The notes: generated by a model from the letters alone, not told the origin. DNA of 64,000 nucleotides from Bradyrhizobium sp. 199 (GCF_023073355.1 NZ_JADPJI010000002.1:186001-250000); one strand, 5' to 3'. Shown: positions 37,108-47,170, counted from the stretch's first letter. Translations and numbers: made by a program.

Positions 37108-37710
37108 GTGCAAGAGTCTGGGAAGCCCAACGGGATCACCCCATCACAGACCGTCGGTCCGTTCTTCAAATACGGCCTGACGCCGAATGGCGAGTACGCC
37201 TGGAACGACGCGTTCACCAGCTCGACGCTCACACCCGATGTCACGGGCGACCGCATCCGTATCGAAGGCCGCGTGTTCGACGGCGACGGCGTAGCGGTTC
37301 CGGATTGCATGCTGGAAATCTGGCAGGCCGACGCACAAGGCCGCTTTGCCGACCCGCAGGACAAGCGTGCTTTGCCGAATGCGAGCTTCCGCGGCTTTGC
37401 CCGTTGCGGCACCGACAAGGACGGCAATTACGCTTTCGACACCATCAAGCCGGGCGCGGTGCCGGATCCCGACGGCAAGCCGCAGGCGCCACACATCCTC
37501 CTTGCGGTGTTCGGCCGCGGCATGTTGCGGCATCTCTACACCCGGATCTATTTCAGCGACGAGGCCGGCAACGCCGCCGATCCCGTGCTGGCGCTGGTGC
37601 CCACTGACCGCCGCGCCACGCTGACCGCGGTGCGCGAAGCCGACAAGCCGGTCTATCGGCTCGACCTGCGGCTGCAGGGCGACAGTGAGACGGTGTTCTT
37701 CGACGTCTGA
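37108..37710 (+). CDS. pcaG: Protocatechuate 3,4-dioxygenase alpha subunit
   Basis: 200 residues, including TPSQTVGPFFKYGL near the start and LEIWQADAQGRF and HILLAVFGRGMLRHLYTRIY later, which match the alpha subunit, lacking the iron ligands. It begins with GTG immediately after the pcaH TAA, so the genes are translationally coupled. The heterodimers assemble into the large dioxygenase. A strong hairpin lies 7 bp after the stop. Confidence 0.95.
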   Translation: MQESGKPNGITPSQTVGPFFKYGLTPNGEYAWNDAFTSSTLTPDVTGDRIRIEGRVFDGDGVAVPDCMLEIWQADAQGRFADPQDKRALPNASFRGFARCGTDKDGNYAFDTIKPGAVPDPDGKPQAPHILLAVFGRGMLRHLYTRIYFSDEAGNAADPVLALVPTDRRATLTAVREADKPVYRLDLRLQGDSETVFFDV

Positions 37711-37717
37711 GGCAATG

Positions 37718-37747
37718 CGTGCCGAGGAAGGCCTGGTCCTCGGCACG
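37718..37747 (+). terminator. Rho-independent-like terminator after pcaG
   Basis: CGTGCCGAGGA, an 8-nt loop, then TCCTCGGCACG: a perfect 11-bp GC-rich stem 7 bp after the pcaG stop, followed by CCTTTCACGTTC. The T-run is weak. Confidence 0.7.
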
Positions 37748-37972
37748 CCTTTCACGTTCAGCGCGTCAAAGCTAACGCGGCCCCGCATGGGGTGGAATGA
37801 ATGTCTTTCAGGTCAGTGCGTCAGCTCTACTGACTATAAATACCGACAGCTTGACGCTCGATCCCCGTAGTTCTGCGGTCTTCGCGCGATGTAATTCCGC
37901 GGCCAAGCAATTCCGTATTTACCGTATTCGTCTAGGGTGGCTGTAGTTTTGACGCCGACCCCGGATTATTTC

Positions 37973-39661
37973 ATGAAATTACGTCTGTCGTTGTCTTCTG
38001 CGATCATCGCGTTCGGCATCGTTCTGGCCATCGGCTTTACCGCCGTGGTTTCCACCAGCCTCTACGCCCTGAAAGAGCTCAAGGTCGGCGGTCCGCTGTA
38101 TTCCGACATCAAGCTCGGCAACGACCTCATCGCGGACATTCTGCCACCGCCGGAATATGTCATCGAGGCCTATCTCGAGGCGACGCTGGCCATGCGCGAG
38201 CCGGACCAGCTGGCGGCCCACGGCGAACGCCTGGTCCAGCTCCGCAAGGATTACGACGAGCGCAAGGCATTCTGGGTCACCTCCAGCCTCTCGGCGGACC
38301 TGAAGACGGCGCTGGTGTCGAAATCCGATGCCGAGGTGCAGAAATTCTGGAAGGCGTCCGACCAGCTTCTGCCTGCCCTCAAGGCCAAGGATGCGGCTGC
38401 TTCCGAGCGCATCTATGCGCAGCTCAAGGACGCCTACACCGCGCATCGCGCCGTGATCGACAGCATCGTCGAGAACGCGAACAAACAGAATGCCGCGATG
38501 GAGAAGCTGGCCGCGGACCGCGACAGCTCGATGCTTTACATCCTCCTCGGCGTCTCCGCCGCCGTCCTGGCCTTCATTGCCGCGGGCCTGCTCGGCGTTG
38601 CTCTCGGCGTGGTGCGCCCGATCGTGCGCATGACGGACGCGATGCAGAAACTCGCGACCGGCGATCTCGCCGCCGATATTCCTTTTGCGGACCGCCAGGA
38701 CGAGGTCGGCTCGATGGCGGGCGCGCTTGTGGTGTTCAAGCAGGCGGCGGTCGAGAATTCCCGACTGCGTGAGGAGCAGTTGCGGCAGGAGCAGGAGGCG
38801 GCGCTCGCCAAGCGCTCCGCCCTTCACCGGATGGCCGAGACCGTCGAGCGCGAGACCGGCCGCTCGGTCGACACCGCGAGCGCGGCGAGCCACGGCGTGG
38901 AGCAGGCGGCGTCCAGCCTGTCCGAGATCGCAGGTTCGCTCTCTGCGCAGTCGCAGGCGGTCGCCGCGGCCTCCACTCAGGCGCTTGGCAGCTCGCAGAG
39001 CGTCTCGGCCGCGGCCGAAGAGCTGAGCGCCTCGATCCGCGAGATCGCGAGCCAGGTCGCGCGGACCAGCACGGTCACCAAATCTGCCGTCGCGGGCCGC
39101 GAGCAGGCGCGTTCGACCATTCAGGCGCTGGCGGGATCGGTGAAGAAGATAGCCGAGGTCTCCGACCTCATCGGTGGCATCGCCGGCCAGACCAACCTGC
39201 TGGCGCTCAACGCTACGATCGAGGCGGCGCGCGCCGGCGAGGCCGGTCGCGGCTTCGCCGTGGTTGCCGCCGAGGTGAAATCCCTGTCCGACCAGACGGC
39301 AAAATCTACCGAGGAGATCGGGCGGCTGATTGCCGAGATCCAGGCCTCGACGCAGGCCGCCGTCGATGCCGTCGAAACGATGGGAGGCCACATCGTCGAG
39401 ATCGACGGCGTCGCGACCTCGGTTGCCGCTGCGATGGAAGAGCAGGACGCCGCGACGCGGCAGATCACGCGGTCGATTTCCGAATCGGCCTCAGCGGCGA
39501 AGGAGGTCTCGGCCAAGATCGGGAATGTCAGCCGCGACGCCGCTTCCGTGAACGAGCGCGCTGCGGAGGTGAGGCAGGCGATTGCCGGCATGGCGGCCGA
39601 TCTCGAACAGCTACGGTCGGTCGTCGTGCGGACCGTGCGCGAGTCGACCGCGGCAGCCTGA
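37973..39661 (+). CDS. Methyl-accepting chemotaxis protein
   Basis: 562 residues. One membrane helix lies at about 7-30. A sensory region of about 150 residues with conserved [13 protein letters not shown] resembles the HBM/TarH-like four-helix bundles. A second helix lies near 182-207. A HAMP domain follows, and the signalling domain includes [20 protein letters not shown] and [20 protein letters not shown] at the hairpin tip. It passes attractant or repellent signals to CheA/CheW. No CheR-binding pentapeptide is present at the C-terminus. The ATG at 37973 was chosen over an earlier frame start because it precedes the hydrophobic helix. The ligand is unknown. Confidence 0.93.
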   Translation: MKLRLSLSSAIIAFGIVLAIGFTAVVSTSLYALKELKVGGPLYSDIKLGNDLIADILPPPEYVIEAYLEATLAMREPDQLAAHGERLVQLRKDYDERKAFWVTSSLSADLKTALVSKSDAEVQKFWKASDQLLPALKAKDAAASERIYAQLKDAYTAHRAVIDSIVENANKQNAAMEKLAADRDSSMLYILLGVSAAVLAFIAAGLLGVALGVVRPIVRMTDAMQKLATGDLAADIPFADRQDEVGSMAGALVVFKQAAVENSRLREEQLRQEQEAALAKRSALHRMAETVERETGRSVDTASAASHGVEQAASSLSEIAGSLSAQSQAVAAASTQALGSSQSVSAAAEELSASIREIASQVARTSTVTKSAVAGREQARSTIQALAGSVKKIAEVSDLIGGIAGQTNLLALNATIEAARAGEAGRGFAVVAAEVKSLSDQTAKSTEEIGRLIAEIQASTQAAVDAVETMGGHIVEIDGVATSVAAAMEEQDAATRQITRSISESASAAKEVSAKIGNVSRDAASVNERAAEVRQAIAGMAADLEQLRSVVVRTVRESTAAA

Positions 39662-39737
39662 GCCCGGCGGCATCTCGGCCGCTGGTGCCCGGGAGTGTGA
39701 TCGTGCAGTATGGCGCGGGACAGGGGCATCGTGGTTC

Positions 39738-40799
39738 ATGACATCTCCACAATTGCCAGCGGTCGTTGAGCCCGCTCGACTGACGGCCGCGTTGCGCCGG
39801 GGCGGCGTGCTGGACGCCGGCGCGGTGCGGGAGGTGAAGGTGCTGCACCAGCGCGACACCGTCGTGTCGCATATCATCCGCCTCGGCCTGCGCTATGTCG
39901 GCGAATCCACCGGCGCCCCGCAGTCGCTGATCCTCAAAACTCCCAATTCCGCTTTCGCCGAAACCCTCGCCAATGGCGGCCGGCGCGAGGTGGACTACTA
40001 CACGCAGCTTGCGCCGAAAATGCCGCTGAGCCTCGTGCCGCGCTGTTTTGATGGGCATTTCGACGAGCACAGCCCCACCTGGCATCTGCTCCTCGAGGAT
40101 CTCACCGACAGCCACGAAATCGCGATGGCTTGGCCGGTGCCGCCGTCGCGCGAGCAGACCTTCGCTATCGTCGCCGCGCTCGCACGCTGGCATGCAGCCT
40201 GGTGGGACCATCCGAGCCTCGGCGACACGGTCGGTACCTGGGCGAGCATGGAGGACAGCGCGCAGCGCATGGAGACCCTCGCCGGTCATTACGATCGCTT
40301 CGCCGATCTGCTCGGTGATCGCCTCAGCGAGGAGCGGCGAATCCTCTTCCGCCGCCTCATCGACCAGTCGGAGCGGCTGTCCCAGCGTTACCATTCACGC
40401 CGTCATCTCAGCATCACGCATGGCGACGCCCACACCTGGAATTTCCTGCTGCCGCGCGCGGGCGTCGCCGATACCGTGCGCATCTTCGACTTCGATCTTT
40501 GGAGTATCAACGTTCCGACCCACGACCTCGCCTACATGATGGCCACGCAGTGGTATCCGCAACGCCGGCAGGCGCTCGAACGCCCGCTGCTCAATCTCTA
40601 CCATGACACGCTGATCGAAAGTGGTATCACCGGCTACACGCGCGGCGCGCTCGATCGCGACTACCGCTGGGCGGTGCTCTGGCAGATCACGAGACCGGTC
40701 TGGCAATGGAGCATCAACATCCCGCCGGTGATCTGGTGGAACAATCTGGAGCGGGTGCTTGCGGCGGTGGATGATTTGGGGTGTGAGGAGTTGTTGTAG
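39738..40799 (+). CDS. Aminoglycoside-phosphotransferase-like (APH/EcKinase) protein
   Basis: 353 residues with the kinase-like catalytic motif HGDAHTWNF (228-236) and the metal-binding Asp in IFDFDLW near 250. The ATP-binding N-lobe has LILKTPN. The family phosphorylates small molecules such as choline, methylthioribose or insect-type ecdysteroids (EcKinase). Many bacterial members act in unknown CoA-ester catabolism. The ATG lies 77 bp after the chemoreceptor stop. Context gives no clear substrate and no resistance role should be assumed. Confidence 0.8.
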   Translation: MTSPQLPAVVEPARLTAALRRGGVLDAGAVREVKVLHQRDTVVSHIIRLGLRYVGESTGAPQSLILKTPNSAFAETLANGGRREVDYYTQLAPKMPLSLVPRCFDGHFDEHSPTWHLLLEDLTDSHEIAMAWPVPPSREQTFAIVAALARWHAAWWDHPSLGDTVGTWASMEDSAQRMETLAGHYDRFADLLGDRLSEERRILFRRLIDQSERLSQRYHSRRHLSITHGDAHTWNFLLPRAGVADTVRIFDFDLWSINVPTHDLAYMMATQWYPQRRQALERPLLNLYHDTLIESGITGYTRGALDRDYRWAVLWQITRPVWQWSINIPPVIWWNNLERVLAAVDDLGCEELL

Positions 40800-40816
40800 C
40801 GCGTGCCGCATATTCG

Positions 40817-40964
40817 TTGTCGTCCGTGCGAACGCAAGGACCCATAACCACACGGAGCCGTTTGGCGCGAGACTGGTAACGAGTCTTCTAACGAGTCTTC
40901 GCCAAATGTCTCCCTGTGGCTATGGATCCTGGATCTGCGCTTCGCTTGTCCGGGACGACAGGGG
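40817..40964. repeat. Composite repeat with tandem 12-mer
   Basis: TTGTCGTCCGTGCG at the start and GCGCTTCGCTTGTCCGG towards the end form outer arms. GTTTGGCGCGAGACT pairs with AGTCTTCGCCAAAT inside. TAACGAGTCTTC is repeated exactly at 40877-40888 and 40889-40900. Shares its right half (GGCTATGGATCC-like) with the 31018 element. It lies between the convergent phosphotransferase and emrB genes. Confidence 0.7.
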
Positions 40965-40999
40965 AGATTGTGGCTGGACCAACTCCTTACGCCACCCCG

Positions 41000-42556
41000 C
41001 TACTCCATCACCGCATGCTCAGGCCCCGCCGCCTGTTTGCGCAGCGTGGCCTTGGTCGAGCCGATCAGCAAGGCGAGCGGGATGGTGCAGAGGATGAAGA
41101 CCATCACCAGCTGGTAGTCGTGCGCAAACGCGATGATCTGCGCCTGCACGCTGACCATCCTGTCGGCCATGGCGCGGCCGGTATCGGTGGACAGATTGAT
41201 CATGCCGCTGACGTCGGGCATCTGCAGTGCATGGTTGAACGGGTTGATGTGCTCGGACAGGATCGCGTAGGTCCGCCGCGTCCCCTGCGTCAACTGCGCG
41301 ATGACGACGGAAATGCCGACCGAGCTCGCGACGTTGCGCATCAGGGTCAGCATGGCGGTGCCGTCGGTGCGAAGTTCGTTCGACAGCGTCAGGAACGCCA
41401 CCGTCGAGAGCGGCACGAAGACGAGGCCGAAGCCGAAGCCCTGGATGACGCTGACGGTGACGATCTCGGGCACCTGGGTCAGGTCGGTCCAGCCGGTCAT
41501 CTGGAAGAGCGAGCCCGCAGTCAGCGTCAGGCCGGCGATGATCAGCGTGCGCGCCTCGAAATAGCGCATCATGCGGCCAACCAGCATCATGGCGAAGAAG
41601 GTACCGAAGCCGCGGCTTGCCAGCAGCAGGCCCGCGGTGATGATGGGATAACCGATCACGTTCTGCATGTAGGGCGAGGCTAGCGCCATGGTCGAGAACA
41701 GAACGAGCCCCATTACGACCATGAACATGCAGCCGGTGACGAAGTTGCGATCCCGGAATAGCCCGAAGCGGATGAACGGCGTCGAGGTCGTGAAGGAGTG
41801 CGCGAGGAAGAAGTAGAACGCGGCCGCCGAGACGATGAACTCCGCCAGGATCTCGTTCGATTCCAGCCAGCCCAATTGCTCGCCGCGGTCGAGCGCGAGC
41901 TGAAGCGAGCCGATCGCGACCGCCAGCGCGGCGAAGCCGAACCAGTCGAATTTGAGGCTGAAATCCTTCCGGGTTTCGTCCATGAAGACGATCAGGCCGA
42001 GCACGGTGATGAAGCCGAACGGCAGATTGACGAAGAACACCCAGTGCCAGGAATAGGTCTCGGTCAGCCAGGCGCCCAGCGAGGGGCCCATGATCGGGCC
42101 CATCATCACGCCCATGCCCCAGATCGACATTGCCTTGGCGCGCTCCTGGAGCGTGTAATAGTCGAGCATGACGGACTGCGACAGCGGCACCAGGGCGGCG
42201 CCGAACACGCCTTGCAGCAGGCGAAACAGCACCATCTGGTTGATGTCTTGCGCGAGGCCGCACAGCACCGAGGCCATGGTGAAGCCGGCCGAGCAGATGA
42301 TGAAGATGCGCTTGCGGCCGAACCGGTTGGCGATCCAGCCCACCGGCGCCGTCATGATGGCCGCGGCGACGATGTAGGAGGTCAGCACCCAGTTGATCTG
42401 GTCCTGCGAGGCCGACAGCGTGCCTTGCATGTAGGGCAGGGCAACGTTGGCAATGGTGGTGTCGAGCGCCTGCATGATGGTCGCGGTCATGGCGCAGATC
42501 GTGACCATGTTCCGGCGCAGGCCGGGGACCATCAAGCTGGCATCGGGTCCGGACAT
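41000..42556 (-). CDS. DHA2-family drug exporter (EmrB/QacA type)
   Basis: 518 residues with about fourteen transmembrane helices. Family motifs include MQALDTTIANVALPYMQGTL at the start (proton-coupling Asp) and WIANRFGRKRIFI (motif A), then QSVMLDYYTLQERAKAMSIW. It works with the EmrA-like adaptor encoded just upstream, 17 bp away, and an outer-membrane TolC to expel lipophilic compounds. The MarR gene upstream makes a normal three-gene efflux operon. A dead relative of this family lies at 2008-2439. Confidence 0.93.
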   Translation of the reverse strand: MSGPDASLMVPGLRRNMVTICAMTATIMQALDTTIANVALPYMQGTLSASQDQINWVLTSYIVAAAIMTAPVGWIANRFGRKRIFIICSAGFTMASVLCGLAQDINQMVLFRLLQGVFGAALVPLSQSVMLDYYTLQERAKAMSIWGMGVMMGPIMGPSLGAWLTETYSWHWVFFVNLPFGFITVLGLIVFMDETRKDFSLKFDWFGFAALAVAIGSLQLALDRGEQLGWLESNEILAEFIVSAAAFYFFLAHSFTTSTPFIRFGLFRDRNFVTGCMFMVVMGLVLFSTMALASPYMQNVIGYPIITAGLLLASRGFGTFFAMMLVGRMMRYFEARTLIIAGLTLTAGSLFQMTGWTDLTQVPEIVTVSVIQGFGFGLVFVPLSTVAFLTLSNELRTDGTAMLTLMRNVASSVGISVVIAQLTQGTRRTYAILSEHINPFNHALQMPDVSGMINLSTDTGRAMADRMVSVQAQIIAFAHDYQLVMVFILCTIPLALLIGSTKATLRKQAAGPEHAVME

Positions 42557-42573
42557 CGGATCAGCCCTTGAAC

Positions 42574-43737
42574 TCAGTCTTTGTCTTGGTTGGCTGTCGC
42601 CGACAGGCCGAGCAGGCCGGCAAGCGAGCGCTGATGGCCGGTGTCGATGGTGGCATAGACGCTCATGCCGGCCTTCAGCTTCCGCACATATTTGTCGGTC
42701 TCGTCGAAATAGATGCGGATCGGTACCCGCTGCACCACCTTGACGAAATTGCCGGTCGCGTTCTGCGGCGGCAGGATCGCGAATTGCGCACCGGTGCCTG
42801 GCGAAAGCGAGCCGATCTTGCCCTTGAAGACGTGGTTCGGGAATGCGTCGACCTCGAGCGTGACGGGCTGTCCTTCGGTCACATAGGTGAGGTCGCTCTC
42901 CTTCGGGTTGGCGTCGACCCAGGGGTGGGCGACGTCGATGATCGAAAACACCGGCGTGCCCGCGGCGACATAGCGCCCAAGCTGGATCTGCTCGACCTGC
43001 GTCGCCACGCCATTCATCGGCGCGCGCAGCACGGTGTGGTCGAGGTTGCGCTGGGCATCGTCCAGCTTGGCTTTCGCCTGTGCGTAGGATGGAAATTGCT
43101 CCAGCGGCAAGGCGGGGTCGCCGAGCAATTGCGTCTTGGCATTGGAGAGCTGCTGCTTGATGTATTGGGACTGTGCGCCTGCGGTCACCAGCGCATTGGA
43201 TGCATTGTCGAGGTCGAGCTGCGAGCCGTAATTGCTCTTCACCAGCGCCTGCTTGCGCTCGACATCGCGCTGCTTCAAATCGATGCCCTGCTGGGCGAGG
43301 TTGAGCATGTCGCCGTAGATCTTGATGTTGGCAACCAGATTGTCATAGGTCGTGCGCGCCTGCGCGAGCTGCGCCTTGGCTTCGTCCACCGCGTGACGAA
43401 ACGGAGCGGGGTCGATCTCGAACAGCTCGTCGCCCTGCTTGACGGACTGGCCTTCCTTCACGACGACCTTCAGGATCTTGCCGGAGATGTCGGGGGTCAC
43501 CAGCACCTTTTGCGCGCCGACATAGGCATCGTCGGTGCCGACATAGCGGCCGCCATTGATATAGAAGGTGAGGCCGCCGATGACGGTGATCACGGGCAGC
43601 ACGACCAGGAGCAGGAAGCGACGGTAGCGGCGCAGGCCCGCCATCAGGCGGCGGCGCGGATCGGTGCCCGCTTTCTTGGTGGGCTTGCCGCTGTCGGTCT
43701 TCTGCTCGGGCTGGAACTTGAGGACTTGGTCAGCCAT
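42574..43737 (-). CDS. HlyD/EmrA-type membrane fusion protein
   Basis: 387 residues. An N-terminal cytoplasmic tail, a single anchor helix (RFLLLVVLPVITVIGG) and the beta-barrel/lipoyl/coiled-coil arrangement follow. GGRYVGTDDAYVGAQKVLV and APMNGVATQVEQIQLGRYV are the two halves of the lipoyl domain. It bridges the inner-membrane EmrB-like pump and TolC. Its ATG overlaps the end of marR by 8 nt, showing translational coupling. Confidence 0.93.
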   Translation of the reverse strand: MADQVLKFQPEQKTDSGKPTKKAGTDPRRRLMAGLRRYRRFLLLVVLPVITVIGGLTFYINGGRYVGTDDAYVGAQKVLVTPDISGKILKVVVKEGQSVKQGDELFEIDPAPFRHAVDEAKAQLAQARTTYDNLVANIKIYGDMLNLAQQGIDLKQRDVERKQALVKSNYGSQLDLDNASNALVTAGAQSQYIKQQLSNAKTQLLGDPALPLEQFPSYAQAKAKLDDAQRNLDHTVLRAPMNGVATQVEQIQLGRYVAAGTPVFSIIDVAHPWVDANPKESDLTYVTEGQPVTLEVDAFPNHVFKGKIGSLSPGTGAQFAILPPQNATGNFVKVVQRVPIRIYFDETDKYVRKLKAGMSVYATIDTGHQRSLAGLLGLSATANQDKD

Positions 43738-44212
43738 ACCGCTGCTCCTTACGTGCTTGTTCCGCGCCGCTGGTCTGGATCGCGCTGCGCACGTTTTCCT
43801 TGATGGTTTCAAGTTGGGTAACGAGGCGATGGGCGTCCGCCGGCGTGATGCCCTCGAGCGCGTTGGCCGTAAGCTCGGACTTCAGCCCGCTCATCCGGCC
43901 CAACAATTGCCGGCCGGCCTTCTTGAGATACAGGCGCTTCACGCGGCGGTCCGAGGCATCGCTGCGGCGCTCGATCCAGTCGTTGTCGCAGAGCTTGTCG
44001 ATCATGCGGGTCAGCGTGATCGGCTGCATCTCGAGCAGTTCGGCGAGTTCCGACTGCTTCATGCCCTCGCTGCGCTCGACCTTGGCCAGCACCGCCCATT
44101 GGGCGCGGGTGATGCCGAACCGCGATGCCTCTTTGTCGGCATAGACGCGCAAGAGGCGGTAAAGCTCGCCCAACGTAAACAGGAAGTTCTGATCGACAGG
44201 CCCGCGGCTCAT
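43730..44212 (-). CDS. MarR-family transcriptional regulator
   Basis: 160 residues with a winged helix: QSELAELLEMQPITLTRMID in the recognition region and ERRSDASDRRVKRLYLKKAG in the wing. It is the first gene of the marR-emrA-emrB operon and is expected to repress it until a ligand is bound. The ATG at 44212 begins MSRGPVDQN; a TTG upstream is possible but lacks a ribosome site. The palindrome at 44243-44256 is a likely operator. It is divergent from zur, with 157 bp between the starts. Confidence 0.92.
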   Translation of the reverse strand: MSRGPVDQNFLFTLGELYRLLRVYADKEASRFGITRAQWAVLAKVERSEGMKQSELAELLEMQPITLTRMIDKLCDNDWIERRSDASDRRVKRLYLKKAGRQLLGRMSGLKSELTANALEGITPADAHRLVTQLETIKENVRSAIQTSGAEQARKEQRYG

Positions 44213-44242
44213 GAGCTTGGTCTCCAATAAGCATGGCATATA

Positions 44243-44256
44243 ATAAGCAAGCTTAT
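44243..44256. promoter_or_regulatory. Candidate MarR operator ATAAGC-AA-GCTTAT
   Basis: A perfect 6-bp-arm palindrome (ATAAGCAAGCTTAT), 30 bp before the marR ATG, in an A/T-rich promoter-like stretch. A half-site copy, ATAAGC, sits 16 bp away at 44227-44232. Autoregulation by the adjacent MarR is inferred. Confidence 0.6.
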
Positions 44257-44369
44257 GATTATTTCACGGCGGGTTGACGCGGTGCTGTCCCGCAGCAATG
44301 GCATGGCTGACCGCCGCGTCGCTGGTCGTGCTTTGGGTTCCGCCGGCGAAATGCTAGAAGCTCGGCTGC

Positions 44370-44864
44370 ATGACCCCTGCTAAATCGGCATTCCCCGCCC
44401 CTGATCACGATCACGGCCGCTGCACCGCGGATGCGCTGGCGCATGCCGAGGAGGTCTGCGAGCAACGCGCGCAGAAATTCACGCCGATCCGTCGCCAGGT
44501 GTTGGGAGCGCTGCTCTCCAGCCACCGCCCGCTCGGCGCCTATGAGGTGATCGACGAGCTCGCCAAATCGATGTCGCGGCCGGCGCCGATCACGGTCTAT
44601 CGCGCGCTCGATTTCCTGATGGCCAACGGGCTCGTGCACCGCATCGAAAGCCGCAATGCCTACCTCGCCTGTGCCGCCCACGACCACGACGCGACCTCGG
44701 CGGTGGCGTTCCTGATCTGCGAGCGCTGCGGCCTGGTCGGCGAAATCCCGTCGGCATCCTTCGCCGGGGATCTCAATGCCGCGGCACGCAGCTCGGGCTT
44801 TGCTCCCAAATTGTCCGTGGTGGAGATCACGGGCGTCTGCACCCATTGTCAGAAAGCTGCATAA
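44370..44864 (+). CDS. zur: Fur-family regulator, probable zinc uptake regulator Zur
   Basis: 164 residues with the Fur-like DNA-binding domain (PLGAYEVIDELAKSMSRPAP, ITVYRALDFLMANGLVHRIE) and a metal-binding C-terminal region with HDHDATSAVAF, CERC and CTHC. The His-rich N-terminus (APDHDHGRC) and the ERCG/CTHC cysteine pairs fit Zur rather than Fur or Irr. It represses zinc uptake genes when zinc is sufficient. The next gene starts 36 bp downstream, then ispG, so zur may head an operon. No znu genes are in the window. Confidence 0.85.
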   Translation: MTPAKSAFPAPDHDHGRCTADALAHAEEVCEQRAQKFTPIRRQVLGALLSSHRPLGAYEVIDELAKSMSRPAPITVYRALDFLMANGLVHRIESRNAYLACAAHDHDATSAVAFLICERCGLVGEIPSASFAGDLNAAARSSGFAPKLSVVEITGVCTHCQKAA

Positions 44865-44900
44865 AGCAACAACGGCGAAAAGCCGGTTATTCGGGAAGAC

Positions 44901-45854
44901 ATGTCCTCACCACAAGCCAACCAATCCGTCGCGCGTCCCCTCAGTGCCGGCGCCATCGCTCTGATGCTCATGCTTTGCCTGACCTGGGGCTTCAACCAGA
45001 TCGCGGTGAAGCTGGTGCTGCCGGACATTCCGCCGATGCTCCAGGCCACGATCCGCTCGATGGGCGCGCTGCCGGTGCTGTTCATCGTCGGCACGCTTCG
45101 CGGCGTCAAATTCTTCGAGAATGACGGCACGTGGAAGCCGGGCCTGGTCGCCGGGCTGATGTTCGGCATCGAATTCGTGCTGATCTTTCAGGGGCTGCGC
45201 CTCACCTCGGCCTCTCGCGCGGTGGTGTTCCTCTACACCGCGCCGTTTTTCGTTGCGCTAGGCTCCTACCAGGTGCTTGGCGAGCGGCTTGGCGCCTCGC
45301 AATGGCTGGGCCTCGCCATCAGCTTTGCCGGCGTTGCGCTCGCGATCGGCGTGCCGCAGGCCAATGTCGATTCGCATGTTCTGCTCGGCGACCTCATGAT
45401 CGTCGGCGGCGCGGCGCTGTGGGCGGCGACGACGCTGGTTGCCAAGGGCACGAGGCTGCGGTTCGCCGCGCCCGAGAAGGCGCTGGGCTATCAAGTCGCC
45501 ATCTCGATCCCGATCCTGGGGCTGGCGGCCTGGCTGTTCGGCGAGACCATCACGCACACGCCGGCACCGCTGTCGCTCGGCCTGATGGCCTTCCAGGCAA
45601 TCTGGGTGGTTGGAACTACGTTCACGCTTTGGTTCGCGCTGGTGAAGGCCTATTCAGCCAGCAAATTGTCGGCTTTTACCTTCATCACCCCTTTGTTTGG
45701 CGTGGTGGGTAGCTATTTCATCATGCACGACACCCTGAGTCTGGCGTTCGGGGCCGCGGCTGTCCTTGTAATTGCTGGGCTTTTTCTGGTTAACCGTCCC
45801 AGCTCAACGGCTGCGGCGCCGCGCGATGCATTGCTGAACGTCACCAAAACCTGA
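44901..45854 (+). CDS. DMT-family transporter (EamA)
   Basis: 317 residues with about ten transmembrane helices arranged as two EamA repeats (MLCLTWGFNQIAVKLVLP in the first; SYFIMHDTLSLAFGAAAVLV at the end). Members export amino acids, metabolites or nucleotide sugars, so no substrate is inferred. The ATG at 44901 follows a GGGAAGAC stretch. It lies 36 bp after zur and 12 bp before ispG, so the three may be co-transcribed. Confidence 0.88.
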   Translation: MSSPQANQSVARPLSAGAIALMLMLCLTWGFNQIAVKLVLPDIPPMLQATIRSMGALPVLFIVGTLRGVKFFENDGTWKPGLVAGLMFGIEFVLIFQGLRLTSASRAVVFLYTAPFFVALGSYQVLGERLGASQWLGLAISFAGVALAIGVPQANVDSHVLLGDLMIVGGAALWAATTLVAKGTRLRFAAPEKALGYQVAISIPILGLAAWLFGETITHTPAPLSLGLMAFQAIWVVGTTFTLWFALVKAYSASKLSAFTFITPLFGVVGSYFIMHDTLSLAFGAAAVLVIAGLFLVNRPSSTAAAPRDALLNVTKT

Positions 45855-45866
45855 TATTTGGACCCC

Positions 45867-47150
45867 ATGAACAAGCTCGAAACCACCATCGATTCCGACA
45901 TCGCGGGGCCCGCGCCGCGCCATCACACCACACAGGTCAAGGTCGGCGACGTCGCCGTCGGCGGCGGTGCGCCGATCGTCGTGCAGTCGATGACCAACAC
46001 CGACACCGCCGACATCGAGGGCACCATTGCCCAGGTCGCAGCGCTCGCGCGCGCCGGCTCCGAAATGGTCCGGATCACCGTCGACCGCGAGGAAGCCGCT
46101 GCCGCCGTTCCGCACATTCGCGACGGCCTCGCCAAGCTCGGTATCACCACGCCGCTGATCGGCGACTTCCACTATATCGGCCACAAGCTGCTCGCGGCCT
46201 ATCCGGCCTGCGCCGAGGCGCTGGCCAAGTACCGCATCAATCCCGGCAATGTCGGCTTCAAGGACAAGCGCGACACCCAGTTCGCCGACATCATCGAGAT
46301 CGCCAACAAGAACAACAAGCCGGTCCGCATCGGCGCCAATTGGGGCTCGCTCGACCAGGAGCTGCTGACCAAGCTGATGGACGAGAATGCCGCGTCCGCC
46401 AATCCGCGCGATGTGCGCGCGGTGACGCGCGAGGCCATGGTGCAGTCGGCGCTGCTTTCGGCCGCACGGGCCGAAGAGCTCGGCATGCCCAAGGACCGCA
46501 TCATCCTCTCCGCAAAGGTCTCGGCGGTGCAGGATCTCATCGCGGTCTATCAGGACCTCGCCAGCCGATCCGACTATGCGATCCATCTCGGCCTGACTGA
46601 AGCCGGCATGGGCTCGAAGGGCATCGTGGCGTCCTCGGCCGCGCTCGGCATCCTGCTCCAGCAGGGCATCGGCGACACCATCCGCATCTCGCTGACGCCG
46701 GAACCGGGTGGCGATCGCACCCGTGAGGTTCAGGTTGGCCAGGAACTGCTCCAGACCATGGGCTTCCGCACCTTCGTGCCGCTGGTCGCCGCGTGTCCCG
46801 GCTGCGGCCGCACCACCTCGACCACGTTCCAGGAGCTGGCGCGCTCGATCCAGGATTTCATCCGCGACGAGATGCCGGCCTGGAAGACGAAATATCCTGG
46901 CGTCGAAGAGCTCAACGTCGCGGTGATGGGCTGCATCGTCAACGGCCCGGGCGAGTCCAAGCACGCCAATATCGGCATCTCCTTGCCCGGCACCGGTGAA
47001 GCCCCGGCTGCGCCTGTGTTCGTCGACGGCAAGAAGTTCCGCACGCTGCGCGGCCCGACCATCTCGGCCGACTTCAAGGCGCTGGTGATCGACTACATCG
47101 AGCAGCGCTACGGTCAGACTGCCAAGGTGCCGGTGACCGCGGCGGAGTAG
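45867..47150 (+). CDS. ispG: 4-hydroxy-3-methylbut-2-enyl-diphosphate synthase IspG
   Basis: 427 residues. The [4Fe-4S] ligands Cys310, Cys313 (CPGCGR) and Cys356 ([10 protein letters not shown]), with Glu363 of NGPGE, are all in place. The TIM barrel carries [16 protein letters not shown] and [10 protein letters not shown]. It makes HMBPP in the MEP isoprenoid pathway. The ATG gives a normal N-terminus; a TTG three codons upstream is not needed. A second isoprenoid gene, ispA, lies at 56910. A strong terminator follows. Confidence 0.96.
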   Translation: MNKLETTIDSDIAGPAPRHHTTQVKVGDVAVGGGAPIVVQSMTNTDTADIEGTIAQVAALARAGSEMVRITVDREEAAAAVPHIRDGLAKLGITTPLIGDFHYIGHKLLAAYPACAEALAKYRINPGNVGFKDKRDTQFADIIEIANKNNKPVRIGANWGSLDQELLTKLMDENAASANPRDVRAVTREAMVQSALLSAARAEELGMPKDRIILSAKVSAVQDLIAVYQDLASRSDYAIHLGLTEAGMGSKGIVASSAALGILLQQGIGDTIRISLTPEPGGDRTREVQVGQELLQTMGFRTFVPLVAACPGCGRTTSTTFQELARSIQDFIRDEMPAWKTKYPGVEELNVAVMGCIVNGPGESKHANIGISLPGTGEAPAAPVFVDGKKFRTLRGPTISADFKALVIDYIEQRYGQTAKVPVTAAE

Positions 47151-47170
47151 GCGCCTTTCAACATTGGAAT

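Noticed and set aside
37979..39391. 470-codon minus-strand frame opposite the chemoreceptor
   Set aside because: Antisense shadow; the plus strand has the MCP hairpin motif.
45804..46964. 386-codon minus-strand frame opposite ispG
   Set aside because: Antisense shadow of a housekeeping gene with intact Fe-S ligands.
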